Positions 1 to 9,710 of a stretch of DNA of 42,426 nucleotides are shown here, one piece after another. The DNA is from a virus. Within the stretch, counting starts at the first letter, position 1. Each line of letters opens with the position of its first letter. Where the stretch lies: positions 1-42,426 of IMG/VR virus record IMGVR_UViG_3300030451_003752; one strand, given 5' to 3'. Below the pieces are notes generated by a model that did not search any database, had not been told where the DNA came from, and saw only the letters and a list, made by a program, of their open reading frames with translations. Both the position numbers and the translations under genes were made by a program.

Positions 1-1212
1 GCCATTTGAATTTTTTAAACTTTCATAATCGCCAAGCCAAGCATAATCATTTATTCTAGTAGTAATCGCTTGCCCTATTTCAGTTAAACCTTCTTTACCA
101 GCAATACCTATAACATCTAATATTTTATCTCCAACACTCTTATTAAGTTGTTTTACTGCGCTTTCACCAGCTTTTTTGCTCATGCCATTTGTTAAATACC
201 CAGCAGAGCTAAACATTCTTCTAGTTAAATAAGCATCCGCCATTTCAATACCTCCTGTGGTTATAGCATTGCCATATAGTTTTAATAAAGTTTGATCAGG
301 ATTATCTTCAACTTCTTCAATAAATTTATCTCCAGCTATACCAATACCTAAAGCGGTAGCAGTATATGGGTTTAACGATGCTATTGTATATGGCATACTT
401 GTTAACCCATCTGATATAATTCTTGAAGCAATTTGTGTAAAGTCTGCATCTGCTCCTTTAGCAATTTCTTCAGTTATAGTATTTTCGTATTGATAAGATT
501 GAGAAATTTTTCTAAAAGGCTCTCTCATTTCCTCAATCTCTTCTCGTGAAGTATTAAGAATGCTAAGTCCAGGTATAAATGCTTCTAAGAATTTACCATA
601 TCCTGAATCAAACATTGCGTCTTTAGCTTTAATTATATTTTTAGTTACTGCAGATATACCTTCTCTATTTTCGCCTTCAGGGTCTAATATATTAGATATT
701 ATTCCAAAAGTTAAAGCTTCTTCTGTATCTTTTATATTATCAAAAGATATTTCAATGCTTGTATCTATCATACCTGCACCACCTTTTTTAAAGCCTTCGT
801 TATATAAACTTTTAATAGTTTTTGTTGGATCTTTTCTAAAATCTTGTGCTGTTCCTGCTGTTACTATTCCAGTTCTAACTGCACCTTGTGCTCTTTCAGC
901 TATAGTATCTCCTGCCGCAAAAGTATCTATTGCAGGTCTCAGTGTAGCAGGCAATACTGCTTCAAATAATTTATTAACAATAGGTGAATTAATTACTCTG
1001 TTCAGAAATCCCGATGAACCATCTTCCGAACCGGAAGCCGTATCTTCTGACCCCATATCTGCTTCCTGGTTTATAGGGTCTGTTGGAAAATTTGCATTTA
1101 TTCTTTTTATCGAAGGGTTTTGTTGCAAATACTCCTCCATTGATAATCCTTTTTGTAAAGCTCTATCCTCTATTTCAGCATAGGTAAATGTATATCCGTT
1201 ATATTCAAACAT
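1..1212 (-). CDS. Large internal virion (ejection-type) protein, N-terminal part, runs off left edge
   Basis: The frame is open for about 404 codons from an ATG (complement of 1210-1212) to the window edge, so the C-terminus is missing. The protein starts MFEYNGYTFTYAEIEDR and has an acidic Ser/Gly linker at about residues 50-68. A long Ala/Gly/Thr-rich, mostly helical stretch follows. No catalytic motif is visible. It is the last gene I can see in the late block, after two other structural-looking genes, which is where podoviruses place large ejection proteins; that role is inferred from position and composition. An antisense open frame at 560-1183 is its shadow. Confidence 0.72.
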   Translation of the reverse strand, partial: MFEYNGYTFTYAEIEDRALQKGLSMEEYLQQNPSIKRINANFPTDPINQEADMGSEDTASGSEDGSSGFLNRVINSPIVNKLFEAVLPATLRPAIDTFAAGDTIAERAQGAVRTGIVTAGTAQDFRKDPTKTIKSLYNEGFKKGGAGMIDTSIEISFDNIKDTEEALTFGIISNILDPEGENREGISAVTKNIIKAKDAMFDSGYGKFLEAFIPGLSILNTSREEIEEMREPFRKISQSYQYENTITEEIAKGADADFTQIASRIISDGLTSMPYTIASLNPYTATALGIGIAGDKFIEEVEDNPDQTLLKLYGNAITTGGIEMADAYLTRRMFSSAGYLTNGMSKKAGESAVKQLNKSVGDKILDVIGIAGKEGLTEIGQAITTRINDYAWLGDYESLKNSNG

Positions 1213-1253
1213 ATCTAATAATTTAATTTTTCAATTAACATTTTGTTTTTAAA

Positions 1254-2657
1254 TTAAGGTAGTGATCTAGCTGGTTGTAAAATTTTCATACCACCTTGTA
1301 AGTTTTCTATCACCATTTCTAATGTTTCTGAGTCCATATTTCTAAAATCTACACTATCAGTATAACCTAATCCTTTTAATTCAAGAGTATGTACTTTACC
1401 CTGATCATCAGTAAATTGACTTCCTATAGTTATACCTAATTTTTGTAATTTCTTTTTGAAATCAGAATAATTTGTAATTCTTCTATCTGCTCCAGTGCCA
1501 GTAAATTTAATATCAGTATTAAAGTTTGCAGCAATATCTTTCCTATTCTTCATGGTTCTTTTGATATTTTCTGCAATTTGTAGCCTATCTTTTTCTGTTA
1601 AAGTAGGTTTATCTGTAGGATCTTTAGGTTTATTTGTTTTATTACCAAGTATAATACCTTTTCCATCTGGTCCTAAAAAGTCATTAACTAAATCTTCAGC
1701 TAGTGCATTTTCTAATTGACCAACTTGGTCTTCAGACCCGTTCCAAGAACCTATACCGTTTTTCATTTGGTCTTCAAAATATATTCTTTGTTGATCTGCG
1801 GTTAATTTACCTACAAGTTGTCCGTCTTCTTTTATTAAATCAATAATTTCATTTTTCTTACTACCGTCAACATATTCAGCACGTAATGACATTTCACCCG
1901 CTTCGTCTGCTGTTTCTCTAAATACAGTTAAATTATCACTTTCAACAATTTTTTGTCTTATATCTTTTTTTACGTTTCTTATATTTTGATTGTCGTCATG
2001 CCTATAATTAAGATCTGGCATGTATATTTTTTCATTAGAATTTAAATCAGATAAAAGCACGTTTTGAACAGGAAACTGACCTTGATTTAAACCAATAAAA
2101 GCAGGCATTTGTACTTGAACTTCACCTTGTGCATTATCACTTAATATAAATTGTCCATTACCAAGAGCTCTTCTTTTTATTTCTGCATCTATAGAAAGAG
2201 GATTACCTCTTAAATTATTCATTGCAATGTCATCTCCATTGTTTACTTTTTGTGAAGTATCGATAACGCCTTTTAAACCTTTTAAACTAACAAGTAAGTT
2301 TTCAAACCCATCCATTGCTTCTGTATACTCGTCATCACTAATTTGTTTAAGTCTATATTGTCTTACTATATCTCCGTATTCTTTTTTCTTTTGCTTTATA
2401 TACTTTCTATTTTGTGCTGTTGCATTACCAAGATATTCTTTCATTGCAGCACCATATTTTTGTGAAGATATTACAGCTTCTGCATTTGCGCCTTCAGTTT
2501 TCTTTTTTTGTGCACCTTTTATTTCGCCAAAAGTTTTAGCAGCTGTGCCTATAGCAGCAGCTAACCCTTCACCAAAACCTCCTTTGTATTTTATAGCTGT
2601 AGGATTTGCGTATTGTCCGTAATTATATGTTCCGTAACTAACTTTAGGTAAACTCAT
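1254..2657 (-). CDS. Putative internal virion/structural protein (467 aa)
   Basis: I do not recognise a named family. The N-terminus is Gly/Tyr-rich (PKVSYGTYNYGQYANP) and followed by an Ala/Gly-rich amphipathic stretch (GEGLAAAIGTAAKTFGEI). The rest is Lys/Glu/Gln-rich, probably helical, with a region rich in Asp and Asn around residues 180-330. It overlaps the preceding 269-aa gene by one base (TAATG), which implies coupled translation. The Ala/Gly-rich N-terminal segment and its place between two other presumed internal proteins suggest a role in the ejected core. This role is inferred. Confidence 0.7.
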   Translation of the reverse strand: MSLPKVSYGTYNYGQYANPTAIKYKGGFGEGLAAAIGTAAKTFGEIKGAQKKKTEGANAEAVISSQKYGAAMKEYLGNATAQNRKYIKQKKKEYGDIVRQYRLKQISDDEYTEAMDGFENLLVSLKGLKGVIDTSQKVNNGDDIAMNNLRGNPLSIDAEIKRRALGNGQFILSDNAQGEVQVQMPAFIGLNQGQFPVQNVLLSDLNSNEKIYMPDLNYRHDDNQNIRNVKKDIRQKIVESDNLTVFRETADEAGEMSLRAEYVDGSKKNEIIDLIKEDGQLVGKLTADQQRIYFEDQMKNGIGSWNGSEDQVGQLENALAEDLVNDFLGPDGKGIILGNKTNKPKDPTDKPTLTEKDRLQIAENIKRTMKNRKDIAANFNTDIKFTGTGADRRITNYSDFKKKLQKLGITIGSQFTDDQGKVHTLELKGLGYTDSVDFRNMDSETLEMVIENLQGGMKILQPARSLP

Positions 2658-3466
2658 TATTTAATTCTTTTAAATTCTACGTCTATTTTTGAATAATCAA
2701 CACCATCATAAATACCAATAAAGTTCTTTATAACCGCATCTGCTGGTATCTCGTCCGACATTACGCCTTCGTAAACGCCTTCTGCATTCTTATATTTAAA
2801 TGAATATATTTTTAACCCGCTAGGCGATAATCTTACAAATTCAATATCTTGTTTTAATCTTCTATCAGAAAGAGCAGAACCCACACCTTGTGCAATTCCA
2901 CCTAATGCAGTAGCAAAGTTAGAACCCATAGCTCCTCTTGCATCTGCTTCTTGTTGTCCATATTGTTGAACCATACCAGCTTCTCTTGAAATATTAGCTA
3001 TTTCTCTACTTTCTCTTGCTTGGAACATAAATGTTCTACCCATTACATCAGCATCCTGCACTCTTTGTGCTTGCGCTAATCTCATTGTCATAGCTTGTTG
3101 TTCGCCCTGTGCTCTTAATCTTGCGTTTTGCGCTTCTTGTTGTTCTATTGTAGCTGAAATACCTTGTTTACTTCTTAAAGCTGCTTGTGCTAATGCTGTT
3201 GCACCTGCGCTACCAGCTCCCGTAGCTCTTAATGTATCTAATGTATTAGCTAATGATATATCAGCTTCATCTGCTTGCATTTCTGCGGCTTGAGTTGCAA
3301 CTTGTAAATTAGCAAAAGGATTACTAATCATATCAGATAAATCACTAACGTTAGAATATGGATTTATTATCTGCTGTCTATTAGCTAGCAAATTATCTAA
3401 TTTTGCCTGGGCTTTTCTTTGTTTTCTGCCCGCTTTTCTTGCCGCTGCTGCGCTAAATACTGCCAT
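2657..3466 (-). CDS. Ala/Gln-rich helical virion protein with S74-like C-terminal chaperone tail
   Basis: The protein has 269 aa. The first ~195 residues are rich in Ala, Gln and Arg and look like a long helical coiled coil (for example ATALAQAALRSKQG and AQAQRVQDADVMGR). The last ~70 residues start at SDRRLKQDI (Ser200) and continue with a GLKIYSFKYK and GVMSDEI pattern. That is the signature of the intramolecular chaperone domain of endosialidase-type fibres (peptidase S74). In this family the chain cuts itself just before the Ser after helping trimer assembly. The tail is closely similar to the one on the Thr/Ser-repeat fibre at 22933-24852. Finding it on a helical, apparently internal protein rather than a fibre is notable. 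Confidence 0.78.
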   Translation of the reverse strand: MAVFSAAAARKAGRKQRKAQAKLDNLLANRQQIINPYSNVSDLSDMISNPFANLQVATQAAEMQADEADISLANTLDTLRATGAGSAGATALAQAALRSKQGISATIEQQEAQNARLRAQGEQQAMTMRLAQAQRVQDADVMGRTFMFQARESREIANISREAGMVQQYGQQEADARGAMGSNFATALGGIAQGVGSALSDRRLKQDIEFVRLSPSGLKIYSFKYKNAEGVYEGVMSDEIPADAVIKNFIGIYDGVDYSKIDVEFKRIK

Positions 3467-3469
3467 TTA

Positions 3470-3865
3470 CTATAAATTTTTTATTATTTCATAAGAAGGT
3501 TTTTTATCAACTAACCAACCTAATTCTTTATGAATATTTATTAAATTTTTATGTCTACTCATTGTAAACACATGTTTGATACCTTGATCGCTTAAAACAC
3601 GCTCTACGGCTTGAATTAAGAGCGTTATCGCGTCTTTTCTGTCACTTTCTCTATATTCTGGATTAGATATAATCCATTCAAGTAAAGCTGCTTTAGAATT
3701 GGTCATATACACATAACATGCAACTATACCAATTTCATTTTTTTCAACTAAAAAACCTGTATCTGGTAAAAAAGTTTTAGGTGGTGCTTGCCATCGCCAC
3801 CACTTCCACCACTTAACTAGTGTTTCGTAATCTGACTCTTCGAGTCTGCGTATATTAAATTCCAT
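3470..3865 (-). CDS. GNAT-like acetyltransferase-fold protein
   Basis: The protein has 131 aa when started at the ATG complementary to 3863-3865 (MEFNIRRLEESDYETL). An upstream ATG at 3898 would overlap the previous gene by 32 bases. The chosen start lies one base after that gene's stop (TAAaATG), a junction used elsewhere in this genome. The N-terminal pattern IRRLEESDYETLVKWWKWW, the AALLEWIISNPEYR segment and the later acceptor region KHVFTMSRHKNLINIHKELGW fit the GNAT N-acetyltransferase fold. Such proteins are common in late regions of marine phages. The substrate is unknown. Confidence 0.75.
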   Translation of the reverse strand: MEFNIRRLEESDYETLVKWWKWWRWQAPPKTFLPDTGFLVEKNEIGIVACYVYMTNSKAALLEWIISNPEYRESDRKDAITLLIQAVERVLSDQGIKHVFTMSRHKNLINIHKELGWLVDKKPSYEIIKNL

Positions 3866-3866
3866 T

Positions 3867-5126
3867 TTAACTTGATTGTGAGACTTCGTGGTCAACACTA
3901 AATAATTCTATTTCAGCGTCTGCACCATTAGTCATTTTTACTGTATTAAAAAATCCTTTAAATCCAGAAATATTTACACCAACAACTTGATTATCGCCGG
4001 TATCTGGATTATTATTCATTAATTGACTATAATATTTATTTTCTTTTTTAACAAATTGAGGTAAAATATCGCCAGATAATGCAACTCCTCCCACATCTCC
4101 AGCCGTTGTATTACCATATATTCTATAAGCATTCATGCCTAAATCTGTAGTGGCTGTTTCCATTTTCCAGTTTGCGTCTCCTTCATAACTAATAGCATGG
4201 AAATTTTTAATTACTCCCGGTTCTTGATTTGCTATAAAAGTAATTGTTGAATTACCACCGCCAAACCCATATGCAGCAGAATAAAACTGATTATGTTGTG
4301 AATTAGAATAATGAAGCCAAACATCATTATTATTTAATGTATAAAAATCTTTATTTTGACTAAAACCAAAATTTGGTTTATACGTATAAAAACTAACCCA
4401 ACCTTTAGCAATTTCATCAAATGCTAATGTATCATATCCTCCTGTAATTGAATCACCTTGTAAAGAAACTACATATTTATCATGATGATCATCATACATA
4501 CCAACAATTTTATCAGATACTTTAAGATTATCTTTAAAATAATCTCTCATACCTGCTTGCGATATTTCTGTAATACCATCTCTTGATAATCTTAATATCG
4601 CTCCTCTGTTTTTGTCTGCAAAATATTTTCGCATACCTTTAAAAGCAAAACTTTCAGGATTTTTACTTATACCATATTTTCCTAAATAAGGTACTACTTG
4701 TCCTATTACCTTTGCGCCTGATGCTGTAAGTTGTCCACCTTCAGCTGTAAATAACGCATCTTTATCAATTAATGCATAGCTAACTTTTTCTTCTTGAAAT
4801 ATATTTAAATTAGTATCTTCAGCATGCAGTTTTTGTATACTACCATGTGATGGATCAACTGCTCTTGTTATAGGTTCAGCAGCATTAAAAACATTTGTTC
4901 TATTAACATCTGTTCTTGAATTATATATTCCAGAATATATTAAAGCATTTTCACGTCTAGTTTCTGCATATGTTTCATCAACTAAATGTGCTTTTGGCCC
5001 ATTACTTACAAAAGGTTCATTAAACCCTCCTTTAATTCTTGATTCTTCAATAAATAGTTTATTATCATTTTCAAATCTTACAATAAAGGTGTTAAAAAAA
5101 TCAACTTTTAAATTATAATCAGCCAT
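3867..5126 (-). CDS. Tail/stabilization-type structural protein (419 aa)
   Basis: The sequence is beta-rich with many aromatic and Asn residues. It contains a segment, GWVSFYTYKPNFGFSQNKDF, followed by NDVWLHYS and later ANWKM. From memory this pattern occurs in the C-terminal part of large podoviral stabilization/tail-hub proteins, including those of crAss-like phages. It lies just after the 1216-aa gene that carries the matching N-terminal pattern. The two may be halves of one ancestral hub protein. The structural role is well supported by position; the hub assignment is an inference from pattern memory. Confidence 0.7.
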   Translation of the reverse strand: MADYNLKVDFFNTFIVRFENDNKLFIEESRIKGGFNEPFVSNGPKAHLVDETYAETRRENALIYSGIYNSRTDVNRTNVFNAAEPITRAVDPSHGSIQKLHAEDTNLNIFQEEKVSYALIDKDALFTAEGGQLTASGAKVIGQVVPYLGKYGISKNPESFAFKGMRKYFADKNRGAILRLSRDGITEISQAGMRDYFKDNLKVSDKIVGMYDDHHDKYVVSLQGDSITGGYDTLAFDEIAKGWVSFYTYKPNFGFSQNKDFYTLNNNDVWLHYSNSQHNQFYSAAYGFGGGNSTITFIANQEPGVIKNFHAISYEGDANWKMETATTDLGMNAYRIYGNTTAGDVGGVALSGDILPQFVKKENKYYSQLMNNNPDTGDNQVVGVNISGFKGFFNTVKMTNGADAEIELFSVDHEVSQSS

Positions 5127-5147
5127 ACTTTATTATTACATGTTTCA

Positions 5148-8100
5148 CTAAATACATAAACTAACGTTATTTACTGAGCCATTTGTAGTTATTTGAAATT
5201 TTAAATGATTTTCATCTGGATTATTTGATTGGTCTTCTAATCCAACATACCAAGCGTTTTGTCCATTAAACACTGATGTACCTGCGGCGGAAGTATAAAT
5301 AGTGTCGCCTTCTGTTGGTAAAGTGCCATTCCCCTCAAACCATGCTTCCTGATTTGCTGAGTCATTACATACTTGACTTTGATTTGTATTACCAGCAGAT
5401 CTATAAAAACTTTTAACACTTGAAGAAATTATCGTTATTGCTAAATTTGTTTCAGCAAATAAACCACCAACATCAGTTACTCTTATTGTTAAAGTATAAG
5501 TATCACCAGCTGTTAAAGACGATGTATTCGTTGTAAGAACACCTGTTTGACCTCCTATTGCAAATTTATTAGCACTATTACCAGCTGAAATACTAAAAGT
5601 TAAACTATTAGTTTGTGCTGAAACTTTACCTGCACCATTAGTAGCACTATAGGTCCCCACAGTAGTTCCAGAGCTTGAATTATTAGATACATTTACTGAA
5701 CTAAATGGCGCAACTAAAGTAGGCGCAATATTTGTTAATGTTATAGTTTTTGTTTCTGTATGTTCATTTCCTCCACTATCTGTTACTTTAATTTCAAAAC
5801 TAAAAGTATCTTCAGGTCTATTTCTAAACTCGTGGCCTAAATGTGCAATACCAGTAGCGGTTCTTAATGCACCTGATGCTATTTGAAATTCATTAATTCT
5901 ATTTGTGTTGCCACCGTCTGTTACAGATTCTAAAGTATATGTTTCACCCGATGGAGAACCACCATTTGTATCTGTGTAAGTCAATGAAGCTATTTGTGTA
6001 TTTGCCGCAATATTTTCTGCAAAAGTATTTGCTGAAATATTTATACCCGACGGTGTTGAGCCTAGAGAAGCTTGTATTGCTTCGTTTAAATCTGATAATT
6101 TTCCGCCGGTTGATGTTTCAAAATATATATCCAATGCTGAAATAAATGGATCTGTTTCTAATACACATAATTTAGATGTACTAGGGCCGTTACCGCCGCC
6201 AAAACCGTCAGGTATTTCAGCCATAATAGGTTTTCTTTTAAAGTTAACAATAGCTTGACTTTCTTTTATATTGGCATTTCCTGAATCTGAATTATCAAAT
6301 TGGTCTTGAGTTCCTAATGCAATAATTTCAACAAAATCAGTTGTAGTTTGTTGTTTATGTCCGTTACCCACTATTCCATCTGCAATACCAGTTGCGTCTA
6401 CATTTAATATTCTAGGTAATAGTTTTGTTTTTGATGATGCAATTTGATTATCTAAACTACCATCAATTATATCTCTTGGCACTTTATTAACATTATCACC
6501 AAATAAAGTAATAAAGGAACTTTTTCCTGTATTACCACTTTCATTTATGTTATCTATTAAAGATGGAACATATACATTGTAATATTCTTGTTGCGCTTGT
6601 TTTACAACAACTTTATAAGAATACCAGCCATAAGGATTTGTATTTTTATCATAAACATCACTTATTGTTGCACCAAAATCCATATTTAATGCTGTCCCAT
6701 TCCATCTATTAGCTGCTACAAAACCTTCACCACCATCTGAATTATCGCCATCATTATTTGTATCTGTCATAGGTGTTATAGCGTCTGAAGATGTATCTCT
6801 TGGTGTAATATACGTTGTATTTGCTGTTGGCAAAAATACTGTTGATTGTCTACCATATCTATCAGCTAAAACTAAACCTACAGAATATTCTCTAGCTTGT
6901 TTTACAGAATGCAATAAATATTGCGAGTTATATTCTTCTTGATCTCTACTAGTAACACTAATATTATCTTTTCTTTCTATAAGATTTGTTATTGGTCTAT
7001 TTAATTTAAAATTACCATATATAATTCTATTACCAGAAACCTCTTGTGCTGCTGCTTTCATAGGAACTATATCAGCTACTCTTGTAATATCTGATTCTGG
7101 TAAGGTTTTTATTGGTTTAGTTGAATCGTATACATATTCAATACCAAATTTTAATTTAGCTTTTGCGTCAGAAGCAGGTTCGGCTCTATGTTTTATTATA
7201 TTATCTAAACTTGTTTGCCCTGTAGGTATTTTTATAGTATCTACAATTTTTACAGCAGGGCTATCAGATTCTGCATATACTATTTCAACTCTTTTAATTT
7301 TTAATGGGTTAGTATATTGATAATAATTTGTATCACTCCCAGGTTTAAAAAAGTATAATTTTTCATTATGAAATATACCTAAATTTGCAGGTATTTCTTC
7401 ATTAAAAGTTATTGTAGATGTATCTCCTAAATCAGCAGCTTCAGTTATAGAAGCAACCGTATATTTATCACCTCTAGCGGTTAGCATTGTTGTTGTATTA
7501 TCAATAACACCTGAGGCTTGACCAGTACCAGGTATACCAATACTATGAATACTTTGATTTGAACTTGCAGCTCCTACCATATGACCATCAACACTTAATG
7601 AACTATCTTTTACACCAGCGTCAGCCGAAGCCACATTATTTTTGTCTTCTTCAGATGGTAAATCTATAAATAAATGCACACGGTTTACCATGTTTTGAAA
7701 AACATCCATTACAGTAGCTTTTTGAGTTGCCATTGCTTCGGTTTGCGTTATTAATCCAGCTTGGCCTGATTTAAAGCTACCGTGATTTATATTTTTGCCT
7801 TTACCCGGTAAAAAACATGTTTGTGTAAAAGGTGATATTAAAGAAACTTCATTATTATCATATACATATCTATATCCAAATTTTACAAACTTATCTCTTA
7901 AGTGTAAACTTGGAACCGTTGAAGAAGCTACTTTAGTTAATTTTACTTTAGGGGCCGAATAAGGTGCAAATTGCGCAACGCTAATTCTATCTTCAAAAAA
8001 ATCATCGTCAGGAAATGAAGTGCTATCAATATTTATTCTTCTAGGTTGATTATAATTATCTGTCCAAAATAATAAATTATCTAATAAGTTAACGTGATGT

Positions 8101-8798
8101 ATATGGTGATTTTTTGAAAAATTTAATCTTTTATTATCTATTATTGGTGAAGGAGAGGTGTTTTGTATTGTATTGAATCTATATATTCTACATGTATGCG
8201 TAAATGTTAAAGTTACATCATCTAACACTGTTTCACTAGATTGCGCTTTATTTAATGTTATTGTATGAACATTACTAGATGTAGAAACTGCTTGAACATA
8301 TGTATCTGTCGCAACACCAGTACCAGTAACTTTCATTCCGACTTGAATATCATAATTAGAAGCGTTAGCTATTTCTATAGTATTATGATTAGTTGTATCG
8401 TCGTCATGAGTTACATCATTACCATCACTCCCTCCTAAAACAACCACGTCAGCAGCAGTTTTATATAACAATACATCATCGCTTGCTGCATTGCCAGCAA
8501 AAGAAGTTACAAACCAAAATACATCGCCAGTTTGAGAATTATTATAAAATCCAATAGTTTCCCATAAAGAAAATGTATCTTCCCCAACCGCATCAATACT
8601 AACTGGTAAACCTGTAATTGTTCCACCAGCATAAGCATAATCATTTCCTAATACATTTTGTACAGCTCCAACGCTTGATCCTTCAGACTTTGAAACAGTT
8701 ATATTTTGTGCGTCTCTATACTGGCCGTTAGGTAATAATCTATCATCAAGGTCTTTGTTCATTTTACCTTGAATAAAGTTATTTTTAATTACTGGCAT
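5148..8798 (-). CDS. Giant tail hub/stabilization protein with cadherin-like domains and Cys-terminated module (1216 aa)
   Basis: The N-terminus (NNFIQGKMNKDLDDRLLPNG, then YRDAQNITVSKSEGSSVGAV) has the layout of phage packaged-DNA stabilization/tail nozzle proteins, which begin with a beta-propeller-like body. Residues about 915-1015 form a cadherin-like repeat (TFAENIAANT, then FSFEIKVTDSGG, ending TKTITLTNIAPT). A second, weaker repeat spans about 1020-1125 (YTLTIRVTDVGG). The last ~85 residues form a Cys-bracketed module (VCNDSANQEAWF to SLCI) shared with three other tail proteins here. The cadherin-like domains probably act in calcium-dependent adhesion or as spacers. It is the largest protein encoded in the window. 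Confidence 0.82.
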   Translation of the reverse strand: MPVIKNNFIQGKMNKDLDDRLLPNGQYRDAQNITVSKSEGSSVGAVQNVLGNDYAYAGGTITGLPVSIDAVGEDTFSLWETIGFYNNSQTGDVFWFVTSFAGNAASDDVLLYKTAADVVVLGGSDGNDVTHDDDTTNHNTIEIANASNYDIQVGMKVTGTGVATDTYVQAVSTSSNVHTITLNKAQSSETVLDDVTLTFTHTCRIYRFNTIQNTSPSPIIDNKRLNFSKNHHIHHVNLLDNLLFWTDNYNQPRRINIDSTSFPDDDFFEDRISVAQFAPYSAPKVKLTKVASSTVPSLHLRDKFVKFGYRYVYDNNEVSLISPFTQTCFLPGKGKNINHGSFKSGQAGLITQTEAMATQKATVMDVFQNMVNRVHLFIDLPSEEDKNNVASADAGVKDSSLSVDGHMVGAASSNQSIHSIGIPGTGQASGVIDNTTTMLTARGDKYTVASITEAADLGDTSTITFNEEIPANLGIFHNEKLYFFKPGSDTNYYQYTNPLKIKRVEIVYAESDSPAVKIVDTIKIPTGQTSLDNIIKHRAEPASDAKAKLKFGIEYVYDSTKPIKTLPESDITRVADIVPMKAAAQEVSGNRIIYGNFKLNRPITNLIERKDNISVTSRDQEEYNSQYLLHSVKQAREYSVGLVLADRYGRQSTVFLPTANTTYITPRDTSSDAITPMTDTNNDGDNSDGGEGFVAANRWNGTALNMDFGATISDVYDKNTNPYGWYSYKVVVKQAQQEYYNVYVPSLIDNINESGNTGKSSFITLFGDNVNKVPRDIIDGSLDNQIASSKTKLLPRILNVDATGIADGIVGNGHKQQTTTDFVEIIALGTQDQFDNSDSGNANIKESQAIVNFKRKPIMAEIPDGFGGGNGPSTSKLCVLETDPFISALDIYFETSTGGKLSDLNEAIQASLGSTPSGINISANTFAENIAANTQIASLTYTDTNGGSPSGETYTLESVTDGGNTNRINEFQIASGALRTATGIAHLGHEFRNRPEDTFSFEIKVTDSGGNEHTETKTITLTNIAPTLVAPFSSVNVSNNSSSGTTVGTYSATNGAGKVSAQTNSLTFSISAGNSANKFAIGGQTGVLTTNTSSLTAGDTYTLTIRVTDVGGLFAETNLAITIISSSVKSFYRSAGNTNQSQVCNDSANQEAWFEGNGTLPTEGDTIYTSAAGTSVFNGQNAWYVGLEDQSNNPDENHLKFQITTNGSVNNVSLCI

Positions 8799-8802
8799 TT
8801 AA

Positions 8803-9705
8803 TTAATGTTTAATACGTTTTGATTTACCTCTCATTACCTGAGTAAGCTCACCTATTTTTAAATTAGATAATCTTAATTTAGCATTTCGCATTGCAGCTC
8901 TTCTTTCTCTTCTAAATCTATTAATTATATATTCAGGAAAACTACTTCTAGTGCTTGCTATTGCATAAGTTATATATTTGTACATTGCGTCTTCGGCTAA
9001 TTTATGTATTTTCATTTCATCATCTGTTCCTAAGCCGTCAGATATATATTTTAAAGTAATAACTTTATCAACTAATTCATTGCTAAATCCTATTTTTCCA
9101 TTTGCTTCATCAATAACAAATACACCATTTTTTTGTGAAATTTCTGGATCTAAGCCGTATCTTTTACCAAATTCTGCAATTCTTTCGGCTGCATAAGACC
9201 CACTATAATTTACTTGTTCTCCATTGTATGTACCAACTATATTTCCATGCTCAAATTTATTAAAATTAGCTTGTACTACAGGTACACCAGTTAATAAATT
9301 ACCATCATTATCAAATAAATAATTATAATCGTCGTCTTGTAATATTGATTCAGAAGGTCTAGATGTATATCTAGCGGGATATATTATATGTTCTACACCT
9401 GCATCATCTACATAAGAAAGTCTAACGTAATGAACATAATCTTGAGGCATAGGAACTGATAAAGTGCTACTTACTTGCACTTCTTGTATTTTTTCTACTC
9501 TTGAAATATCATAACTAAATTCTTGTATACCTCTTTTTGCATGAAATATAACATCTGTTCTGTTACATACAGGTATTAGCTTACCATCACCTATGAAAGC
9601 TGTTATATAGTTATTTATAATATCTTTTAATGATATATATCTGTAGTTTCCGAAGTTACTTCCTTCGTAATACGTTTGTTGAGTTGTTGTTCCTAATAAT
9701 CCCAT
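8803..9705 (-). CDS. Tail tubular/head-tail adaptor protein (300 aa)
   Basis: The protein starts MGLLGTTTQQTYYEG. It contains a segment typical of phage connector proteins in which a helix with GIQEFSYDI precedes a beta region with VPMPQDYVHYVRLSYV. The C-terminal part has a second helix (IHKLAEDAMYKYITYAI) and ends with a very basic tail (RFRRERRAAMRNAKLRL). In many marine podoviruses this gene sits between the capsid group and the tail hub and forms the ring below the portal, like T7 gp11 or P22 gp4. I assign it on pattern and gene order; no catalytic function is expected. Confidence 0.75.
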   Translation of the reverse strand: MGLLGTTTQQTYYEGSNFGNYRYISLKDIINNYITAFIGDGKLIPVCNRTDVIFHAKRGIQEFSYDISRVEKIQEVQVSSTLSVPMPQDYVHYVRLSYVDDAGVEHIIYPARYTSRPSESILQDDDYNYLFDNDGNLLTGVPVVQANFNKFEHGNIVGTYNGEQVNYSGSYAAERIAEFGKRYGLDPEISQKNGVFVIDEANGKIGFSNELVDKVITLKYISDGLGTDDEMKIHKLAEDAMYKYITYAIASTRSSFPEYIINRFRRERRAAMRNAKLRLSNLKIGELTQVMRGKSKRIKH

Positions 9706-9710
9706 TTAAT

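Noticed and set aside
560-1183. Plus-strand 207-codon frame at the left edge
   Set aside because: It is antisense to a minus-strand gene that stays open from 1212 to the window edge and has phage-like composition.
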